DNA from: an uncultured Acetatifactor sp. | GTDB lineage: Bacteria; Bacillota; Clostridia; Lachnospirales; Lachnospiraceae | Direction: 5' to 3' | DNA: 52,133 bases | Assembly: GCA_910585615.1 (NCBI GenBank) | Contig: CAJUFO010000018.1 | Coordinates: 9,661 to 61,793 of the forward strand | Shown: positions 46,352 to 52,133 of the stretch, in pieces | How positions within the stretch are numbered: the first letter of the stretch is position 1 | Layout: each line of letters starts with the position of its first letter | Notes under the pieces: model-generated | Told to the model about the DNA's origin: nothing | The model's database searches: none | Seen by the model: only the letters and a program-made list of their open reading frames with translations | Made by a program: the position numbers and the translations under genes

Positions 46352-46630
46352 TCAGTTCTCTCCCTCGTCTACGAAGAAGTCTTCGTCGTCTTCCGCTTCC
46401 TCGTCGTCCTCTTCATCCTCGAACTCGTCTTCGAACTCATCCTCGAAGTCATCCAGATAGCGGGGATTCAAGTAGCGGTACACCGCGTAGGCGATACCGG
46501 CCACTGCCGCGATGGCGCCCAGCACTGCCAGGACGCATATCACCACGTTCCACTCCTTCTTCTCCTCTTCCTTCTTTCCAAGCAGCTCATTCAGCCTGGC
46601 GATATCAATCAAATTCTCAAGCTTGTTCAT
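46352..46630 (-). CDS. Small acidic membrane protein (DUF4366-like)
   Basis: The 92-residue protein has a Lys/Glu-rich N-terminal helix (NKLENLIDIARLNELLGKKE), one membrane helix (about 27-50, VVICVLAVLGAIAAVAGIAYAVY) and a highly acidic tail (DDFEDEFEDEFEDEEDDE). This layout is shared by short DUF4366-like proteins of Clostridia with no known function. GGAGGTAATCTT fixes the ATG at 46630; an in-frame start at 46708 is rejected. It lies just upstream of the methyltransferase gene, probably in the same transcript as pcrA. Confidence 0.7.
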   Translation of the reverse strand: MNKLENLIDIARLNELLGKKEEEKKEWNVVICVLAVLGAIAAVAGIAYAVYRYLNPRYLDDFEDEFEDEFEDEEDDEEAEDDEDFFVDEGEN

Positions 46631-46667
46631 AAGATTACCTCCGTCTCGGCAGATTGACTGCCCTTTA

Positions 46668-46774
46668 TTTTCTATTGCCCAGAACCTGTCATAGAAACCG
46701 CTTCGCATTTTCTGTTATCTGGAACCTGTCATGGAAACTGCTCCGCATTTTCTACTACCCAAAACCTATTATAT
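46668..46774. repeat. Imperfect 40-bp tandem repeat between pcrA and the small membrane protein gene
   Basis: GAACCTGTCATRGAAAC units start at 46682 and 46722, with a partial AAACCT at 46762 and a partial unit before (TTATTTTCTATTGCCC at 46665-46680). The two full units match closely over 40 bases with a few substitutions. It fills the gene-free gap 46631-46793. Confidence 0.75.
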
Positions 46775-46793
46775 CATATTCCTTGGAAAAATA

Positions 46794-49187
46794 CTATAAC
46801 CTTTTCAATTTTGCGAAAGAAGCGTACATGATTTTCTGCCCGGCCTTGTCGAACTCTACTGTCACCTTGTAGTCCCTGGGCTCCCTGTCGATTTTCAGCA
46901 CGCTCCCTTCCCCGTACTTTACATGGGACACCCGGTCTCCCACCCCATAGGAAAGCGCCTCCGGGGCCTGATGGATTCCCTTTGATATGCCCGCCAACTG
47001 GTTCAGGCTGCCGATTCCCTTTGCGATATAGGGCTTATCCGCCTTGGGCGTGGTCTTGGGACGTATGATAGCCTTGGGGCGGCCAAAGGCCGTCTGGGAG
47101 CCCCCGGCGCTTCCCATGCCGCCATTCCCGGCTCCTATGGCACCGACGCTCCGTGCCTGCTCTCTGCCCCTCTCCAAAAAGGCGTCCTCATCCGGAATCA
47201 CGAAAGCGTCCGCCTCTTCCTTCTGCTTCTGGATCCGGCGCCTGGGCCCGGCCCCATTGCTGTCCAGAAGCTCCGGAGGAATCTCCCCCACGAAGCGGCT
47301 CACCCCATTGTACTGGGTCTCCCCCCGGACCATACGCATCCTGGCGCAGGTCAATGTCAGCTCGTCCATGGCCCTGGTGATGCCCACATAGGCCAGCCGC
47401 CGCTCCTCCTCCAGGTCCGTGGGGTCCTCGGAATTGATGGTCAGATATCCCGGGAACAGACCGTCCTCCATCCCCGCCAGGTACACATTGGGGAATTCCA
47501 GCCCCTTGGCGGAGTGCAGGGTCATCAGCAGCACCCTGTCGTCATTCCCGTCCACATTGTCGATGTCCGCCACCAGGGCCACCTCCTCCAGAAACTCCGT
47601 CAGCGTGGGCTCCTCATGGCTCTCCGTGTAAATCACCGCCTTTGAGATCAGTTCGTCCACATTGGCTATCCTGTCATCGCCGCCCTCATCGTCGTAGTCC
47701 GCGAGATACCCCGCGTAATCAATCTTCTCCACGATGGCCTGTATCAGCTCCGCGATGGTCTTCTCCTCCCGCTCCCTGCGCAGCCCCTGAATCAGGCTCA
47801 CGAAGGGGCGTATCTTGGCGGAGGCCTTGCCCAGGCTCATAATCTCGTCCGCCTGCTCCAGGGCCTGGTAGAACCCGATGCCGTGGAGCTGGGCATAGTC
47901 CTCCAGCTTCTCTAAGGTAGCGTTGCCGATGCCCCGCCTGGGCACGTTGAGGACGCGCCTGACGGCCACCTCGTCCCGGCCGCTCTCTATGGTCTTCAGA
48001 TAGGCCAGGATGTCCTTGATCTCCATTCTGGAATAGAAGTTTGTACCTCCTACCACATTATATGGCACGCCCTCCATGATCATGCGCTCCTCCAGGAGAC
48101 GGGCCTGGGCGTTGGTGCGGTAGAGCACCGCGCAGTCCCTGTACTTGGCGCCCTGCTCCGCCACCCGCCTGGTCACTTCCCGGGCGATGAACTCCGCCTC
48201 CTCGTAAGCCGTGTCGAACTGCCGCAGGCGCACTTTGGCCCCTCCCTCCCTGGCGGTCCACAGTGCCTTGGCCTTTCTGCCCACATTGTTGCCTATCACC
48301 GCATTGGCGGCATCCAGGATGGACTGGGTGGAACGGTAGTTCTGCTCCAGCTTGATGGTCACCGCCTCCGGGAAATGCTCCTCGAAATCCAGGATATTGC
48401 GGATATTGGCCCCGCGGAACTTGTAGATGCTCTGGTCGTCGTCCCCCACCACGCACAGGTTCCGGTATTTTTTCGCCAATGCCCCCACCAGCTCGAACTG
48501 CGCCGTGTTGGTGTCCTGGTACTCGTCCACCATGATGTACTGGAACCGCTCCTGATAGGAGTCCAGCACCTCCGGGCAGCTCTTGAACAGCTCCACCGTC
48601 TTCACGATGATGTCGTCAAAGTCCAGCGCATTGTTGGCCTGCAGGGTCTCCTGGTACTCCCTGTAGGCCTTTGCGTAGATCTTCTTCATATAATCATAGT
48701 CCCCGGCGGCCTCCAGCTCGTACTGGCTCACGCTCACCAGCTCGTTCTTGGCTGAGGAGACTGCACTGAGCAGCGCCCGCTCCTTGTACATCTTCGGATC
48801 CAGTTCCAGCCGCTTGATGACCGCCTTCATCACTGTCTTCTGGTCGTCGCTGTCGTAGATGGTGAAGCTGTTGTCATAGCCCAGCCTGTCGATATGGCGG
48901 CGCAGAATCCGCACACAGGCGGAGTGGAAGGTGGAGACCCATATCTGGTCCGCGCCGAAGCCCACCAGCTTGTCCACCCTCTCCCGCATCTCCCCCGCCG
49001 CCTTGTTGGTGAAGGTGATCGCCAGGATGTTCCAGGGCTTTACGCCCATTTCTTCTATTAAATAGGCGATCCTGTGGGTCAGCACCCTCGTCTTGCCGCT
49101 GCCCGCCCCCGCTATCACCAGAAGCGGCCCGTCCACCGTGGACGCCGCCTGCCTCTGCTCCTTGTTCAGTGTATCCAGTAAACCCAT
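46794..49187 (-). CDS. pcrA: ATP-dependent DNA helicase PcrA/UvrD
   Basis: This 797-residue superfamily 1 helicase has motif I AGAGSGKTRVL near residue 27, motif Ia ITFTNKAAGEMRER, motif II VDEYQDTN near 225, motif III VVGDDDQSIYKFRGA and motifs V and VI near 560-650 (LMTLHSAKGLEFPNV, ITRAMDELTLT). It unwinds 3'-5' in replication and repair, removing RecA or stalled polymerase. The C-terminal Tudor-like segment (VGDRVSHVKYGEGSVLKI), which contacts RNA polymerase in PcrA, is present. GAGGGAGTGAAA fixes the ATG at 49187; an upstream frame start would run over the SPFH terminator and is rejected. Confidence 0.96.
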   Translation of the reverse strand: MGLLDTLNKEQRQAASTVDGPLLVIAGAGSGKTRVLTHRIAYLIEEMGVKPWNILAITFTNKAAGEMRERVDKLVGFGADQIWVSTFHSACVRILRRHIDRLGYDNSFTIYDSDDQKTVMKAVIKRLELDPKMYKERALLSAVSSAKNELVSVSQYELEAAGDYDYMKKIYAKAYREYQETLQANNALDFDDIIVKTVELFKSCPEVLDSYQERFQYIMVDEYQDTNTAQFELVGALAKKYRNLCVVGDDDQSIYKFRGANIRNILDFEEHFPEAVTIKLEQNYRSTQSILDAANAVIGNNVGRKAKALWTAREGGAKVRLRQFDTAYEEAEFIAREVTRRVAEQGAKYRDCAVLYRTNAQARLLEERMIMEGVPYNVVGGTNFYSRMEIKDILAYLKTIESGRDEVAVRRVLNVPRRGIGNATLEKLEDYAQLHGIGFYQALEQADEIMSLGKASAKIRPFVSLIQGLRREREEKTIAELIQAIVEKIDYAGYLADYDDEGGDDRIANVDELISKAVIYTESHEEPTLTEFLEEVALVADIDNVDGNDDRVLLMTLHSAKGLEFPNVYLAGMEDGLFPGYLTINSEDPTDLEEERRLAYVGITRAMDELTLTCARMRMVRGETQYNGVSRFVGEIPPELLDSNGAGPRRRIQKQKEEADAFVIPDEDAFLERGREQARSVGAIGAGNGGMGSAGGSQTAFGRPKAIIRPKTTPKADKPYIAKGIGSLNQLAGISKGIHQAPEALSYGVGDRVSHVKYGEGSVLKIDREPRDYKVTVEFDKAGQKIMYASFAKLKRL

Positions 49188-49251
49188 TTTCACTCCCTCA
49201 TTTCCATTCCACACAGGAATTCCCAATCCGCCATCGCCGCTTCCCCATGGC

Positions 49252-49285
49252 AAAAAGGAACGCCGCTTGTTCAAGGCAGCGTTCC
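49252..49285 (-). terminator. Terminator after the SPFH gene
   Basis: On the reverse strand GGAACGC pairs with GCGTTCC (49285-49279 with 49263-49257), extended by partial pairing, then TTTTT. It lies about 20 bases past the SPFH stop and just ahead of pcrA. Confidence 0.82.
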
Positions 49286-49307
49286 CGAAGTAAGCTTCCG
49301 CTAACTT

Positions 49308-50672
49308 TTATAGCCTGTCATTCTCGTTGAACACATCTCCGCATTCCGGGCAGAATTTCGGCGGATGCGCAGGGTCTTCGGGCTCCCATCCGCATTTATC
49401 GCACCGGTAGAGCGGCGCGCCCTCCGGCTTCTTCGCACCGCAATCGGTGCAGAACTTCCCCTGGTTCACCGCACCGCAGCTACAGGTCCACCCTGCCTCC
49501 GTGGGCTTGGGGCTGCCGCATTCCATACAGAACTTGCCGCGGTTGTCCCCATGGCCGCATTTGCAGGTCCAGCCCGGCACCGGCGCCCCGCTTCCCCCGC
49601 GCCCGGCGGCAGGGTTCGCCGCCTGACTTCCGGCCGCCTGGTTCTGAGCTGTCTGGTTCTGGGCCGCTCCCATGGCGAACAGGGAGGAAGCGTCCATGCC
49701 TCCGGCCGCATTTGCCATGTTCATATTGGCGAAGGCCATCATGGGCCCGGTGGCCGTGTTGGAAGCCGCCGCCCGCATGGCGTCCGCCTGGGCTCCCACC
49801 AACGTGGCAGCCGCCATGTTGGGATTGCGCATCACCGCGCTGCTCTGGAGGTCGCTGATCCGTTTCGCCGTCTCCTCCGGCATGGAGGGCGGGTTCATGG
49901 TCATGCTCACCACCACGATGCCCCGGGTCTTCCCCCATTTCACCGACAGTTGGGCGTTCACCGCGTCCACCAGCTCCATCACATGGCTGGGGATGTCGGA
50001 CACCCTTACCCGCAGGCTGCTGACCTTGCCCAGGGCAGGCTGCATGGCAGTCATCAGCTCGGACTTCATCTGGTTCTGGATTTCGCTGCGGCTGTATACA
50101 TCGGGCACGTTCCCGCATACATTCTGATAAAAAAGCAGGGGATCCACGATCCGAAAGGAATAGGAGCCGTTGCAGCGGATGGTCACGTCCATGTCCAGGC
50201 CGATGTTGTCATCTATGTAACGGAAGGGGATGGGCGTGGCCGTGCCGTAGCGGTTGTCCATGATCTCCTTGGTATTGAAGAAATAGACCCTCTGGTCCTT
50301 GCCCGCGCCTCCGCCGAAGCTGAAGCGCTTTCCGATTGCCTGGAAGGTGCCCTTTAAGTTCTCCCCCAGGTCTCCGTAGAACAGGCTGGGCTCCGTGGAA
50401 TTGTCATAGACGAACTCCCCGGCCTCCGCGCAGAACTCCGCTATGCCTCCCTGCTCTACGATCATCATGCACTGCCCCTCGTTGACGGCGATGATGGAGC
50501 CGTTGGAGATGATGTTGTCCCCTCCCTTGTTGCTGTTCCGGCCTCCGCTCTGGCGCTTCCTGCCCTTGGCCGCCAATATGTCATTGGAGAGGGAATCACA
50601 GTAGAAATACTCCCTCCACTGATCCGCCAGCATGGAGCTGACGGCATCTTTTGCCGCTTTTATCAAGCCCAT
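49308..50672 (-). CDS. SPFH-domain protein with C-terminal zinc ribbons (virion-core-like)
   Basis: This 454-residue protein has an N-terminal SPFH/band-7-like domain (about 45-300, with GSIIAVNEGQCMMIVEQGG and DDNIGLDMDVTIRCNGSYSF). An Ala/Asn/Met/Gln-rich low-complexity linker (about 310-370) joins it to three Cys4 zinc ribbons (WTCKCGHGDN...CMECG, WTCSCGAVN...CTDCG and YRCDKCGWEP...CPECG). No signal peptide or membrane helix is seen. Such YdjI-like proteins assemble into cytosolic or membrane-associated oligomers of unclear role. GGAGG eight bases upstream fixes the ATG at 50672. An HTH gene is divergent, 203 bases away. Confidence 0.82.
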   Translation of the reverse strand: MGLIKAAKDAVSSMLADQWREYFYCDSLSNDILAAKGRKRQSGGRNSNKGGDNIISNGSIIAVNEGQCMMIVEQGGIAEFCAEAGEFVYDNSTEPSLFYGDLGENLKGTFQAIGKRFSFGGGAGKDQRVYFFNTKEIMDNRYGTATPIPFRYIDDNIGLDMDVTIRCNGSYSFRIVDPLLFYQNVCGNVPDVYSRSEIQNQMKSELMTAMQPALGKVSSLRVRVSDIPSHVMELVDAVNAQLSVKWGKTRGIVVVSMTMNPPSMPEETAKRISDLQSSAVMRNPNMAAATLVGAQADAMRAAASNTATGPMMAFANMNMANAAGGMDASSLFAMGAAQNQTAQNQAAGSQAANPAAGRGGSGAPVPGWTCKCGHGDNRGKFCMECGSPKPTEAGWTCSCGAVNQGKFCTDCGAKKPEGAPLYRCDKCGWEPEDPAHPPKFCPECGDVFNENDRL

Positions 50673-50875
50673 TGTCTCATCCTCCGCTTCCGTTTTATTT
50701 TGGTATTGTCCCTCAGGAATCCGATTCTTTATCCATTCTATCAAATTTTTCCCATTCTCTCAACCGCTTTCGAGAAATAATCTTTACAAACAGAAGATTT
50801 TCGAATAAACTAAAGGAATATACCTGTCATACGGTTATCATAATCATACTATACAATAGAAAGAAGAGATCTGAT

Positions 50876-51364
50876 ATGGGCAAAAAAGCTACGAAAGCCG
50901 CCGATAACATGTATTACCTGGCACGTTCCCAGGCTGCGGAGGAGAATCCGGACTTCTCCAGCCGGGAGAAGGCTGCCGAAATCATAGGCATAGACCGCAC
51001 CAGGCTGGCCCGCATCGAGCTGGACACCATCTCCCCCTACCCGGAGGAGGTAAAGGCCATGGCGGAGGCCTACAACACGCCGGAGCTGTGCAATTCCTAC
51101 TGCGCCAGGGAATGCCCCATCGGCCGCAACAGCGTGTCGGAGGTCACGATTGACGACTTCGACAGGCTGGCGCTGAAGGTCCTGGGCTCCCTGAAGGACA
51201 TCGATGCCCTGCGGGCCTCCCTGATTGCCATCTCCGAGGACGGTGTCATCGAGGAGAACGAGCGCCCCGCCTTCCAGAAGATACTGGACTCCCTCCAGAA
51301 GATCAGCAACAACGCCAATGCCCTTCGCATCTGGGCCATGAAGAACATCCGCCTGAAGCAGTAG
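50876..51364 (+). CDS. Helix-turn-helix (XRE-like) DNA-binding protein
   Basis: The 162-residue protein starts with GKKATKAADNMYYLARSQAAEE, followed by an HTH-like unit (SREKAAEIIGIDRTRLARIELDT to YPEEVKAMAEAYNTPELC). A Cys pair (YCARECPIG near 80) leads into a helical C-terminal half (VTIDDFDRLALKVLGSLKDIDALRASLI). The HTH is XRE-like and the tail could be a dimerisation or sensor domain. AAGAAGAGATCTGAT supports the ATG; an in-frame start at 50651 overlaps the SPFH promoter region and is rejected. It lies divergent from the SPFH gene and may regulate it. Confidence 0.72.
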   Translation: MGKKATKAADNMYYLARSQAAEENPDFSSREKAAEIIGIDRTRLARIELDTISPYPEEVKAMAEAYNTPELCNSYCARECPIGRNSVSEVTIDDFDRLALKVLGSLKDIDALRASLIAISEDGVIEENERPAFQKILDSLQKISNNANALRIWAMKNIRLKQ

Positions 51365-51409
51365 AGCATGGCGGTTCGGTTCCGTAGATTTCCGCCGCCT
51401 GTTTAAAAA

Positions 51410-51449
51410 GGAACGTCTCTCCGCATTATTTTATACGGAAAGGCATTCC
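51410..51449. terminator. Bidirectional terminator between the HTH and binding-protein genes
   Basis: GGAACG/CGTTCC-type outer arms (GGAACG at 51410 and CATTCC to 51449, one mismatch) with inner CTCTCCG/CGGAAAG pairing form a long stem. It is preceded by A5 and followed by TTATATTTTT, so both converging transcripts end here. Confidence 0.7.
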
Positions 51450-51469
51450 TTATATTTTTATGCCCTGTG

Positions 51470-52133
51470 CTATTCCGCCGCCTTTTTGGCAAAATCCTTC
51501 GTCACCAGGTCTTCGTAAGGCACCTGCTTCTCCAGTACGCCCGCGTCCTGTAGGATGTTCTGGAGCAGCGAGAAGGCGTCCTCCTCAAAAACCAGATTCT
51601 CCTTCCAGGTATCCTGCCGATAGTATCTGTCCACGATGGTGGTCAGGGTCTCCATGTCCGTCTCTGGGAACTGGGGCGAGATGGCCTTTGCGATCTCCTC
51701 AGGCGAATGGTCCTGCACGTAGTCCATGCCTTTCTGCAGTGCGTCCGTGAAGGCCTGCACCGTATCCTTGTTCTTCTCCAGGTAACTCTTCTTGGCGGAG
51801 AAGGATGTATAGGGCACATAGCCGGAGTCCTCCCCCAGGGATGCGACTACATAGCCTTCCCCCTTCTGCTCCAGGGAGGTGGCGTGAGGCTCGAATTCCA
51901 CGGTGAAGTCCCCCTGCCCGCCGGAAAACGCCGCTGCCGTGGAGCCGAAGTCAATGCTCTGGTCGATGTTCACATCCGCAGCCGGGTCGATGCCGTTCTT
52001 GCGCAGGATATATTCGAAGACCATCTGAGGCATACCGCCAGTCTGCCCTAGCATGATGAACATATTTTCCACATCATGCAATTTCTCCCTGGAAGCCACG
52101 ATTCTGTATGGATAATGGTAGATTCCTGTCTTT
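51470..52133 (-). CDS. ABC substrate-binding protein (NMT1/SsuA-like), N-terminus cut by window edge
   Basis: The reverse-strand frame is open from the window edge to TAG at 51472, 221 codons, without the N-terminal lobe. It contains LGQTGGMPQMVFEYILRKNG, STAAAFSGGQGDFTVEFEP and GEDSGYVPYTSFSAKKSYLEKN, the pattern of NMT1/THI5-like binding proteins for sulfonates, nitrate or thiamine pyrimidines. A GTG at 52099 is internal, not the start. It is a second binding protein of the same superfamily as the one at 17174-18190; its permease and ATPase are outside the window. Confidence 0.85.
   Translation of the reverse strand, partial: KTGIYHYPYRIVASREKLHDVENMFIMLGQTGGMPQMVFEYILRKNGIDPAADVNIDQSIDFGSTAAAFSGGQGDFTVEFEPHATSLEQKGEGYVVASLGEDSGYVPYTSFSAKKSYLEKNKDTVQAFTDALQKGMDYVQDHSPEEIAKAISPQFPETDMETLTTIVDRYYRQDTWKENLVFEEDAFSLLQNILQDAGVLEKQVPYEDLVTKDFAKKAAE

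Overview
The window looks like a chromosomal stretch from a GC-rich Firmicute, most likely a gut Lachnospiraceae (Clostridia). The pointers are strong AGGAGG-type ribosome binding sites, the tig-clpP-clpX-engB block, a type 2 OMP decarboxylase, an AI-2E/YtvI-type permease, a DUF4366-like membrane protein, an AAA/PD-(D/E)XK family that is expanded in this group, and paired arabinan-degrading enzymes. The assignment is inferred from gene content and style, not from a search.

Layout. 1-4.7 kb: a truncated CobW-type metallochaperone, a TraX-like membrane acetyltransferase, an ABC exporter pair and a small XRE regulator. 4.8-8.2 kb: pyrF, an overlapping trypsin-like lipoprotein and a GT39-like glycosyltransferase. 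8.2-10.5 kb: an atypical response regulator and an ECF sigma/anti-sigma pair. 10.5-15.7 kb: AI-2E permease, engB, clpX, clpP and tig, a protein quality-control block without lon. 15.8-22.5 kb: five same-strand genes, comprising an ABC permease-ATPase fusion, its lipoprotein, asparaginase, an RlmD-type methyltransferase and a GtrII-like glucosyltransferase. 22.6 kb: tRNA-Pro with an AGG anticodon. 22.9-26.2 kb: PepD, a GNAT, and a divergent SSB-like/XRE pair with two phased palindromes. 26.3-33 kb: a sedoheptulokinase-like kinase, NhaC antiporter, a second XRE paralogous to the first, and carB. 33-40.8 kb: a nonsense-interrupted AAA/nuclease gene, a TIM-barrel glycosidase-like gene behind a strong promoter and structured leader, GH43, GH51 and an AraC regulator. 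40.8-44.4 kb: an AT-richer decayed island holding a recombinase remnant split by an insertion sequence with 19-bp inverted repeats, a frameshifted ORF6N/PLD-like gene and a frameshifted unknown gene. 44.6-52.1 kb: a second RlmD-type methyltransferase, a small acidic membrane protein, pcrA, an SPFH/zinc-ribbon protein, a divergent HTH protein and a truncated substrate-binding protein.

How the genes fit together. Most are independent housekeeping or transport modules. The GH43/GH51/AraC group is a small arabinoside-utilisation locus. The two XRE paralogues about 25 kb apart share an upstream TAGAAT direct repeat, so they may cross-regulate. The most novel-looking points are the ABC fusion gene whose homologous N-terminus has no ATG/GTG/TTG start (an ATT sits at perfect spacing after GGAGGAGG), the phased operator between the SSB-like and XRE genes, the degenerate receiver of the response regulator, the A34 tRNA-Pro, and the coupled unknown/ORF6N-PLD pair in the decayed island.
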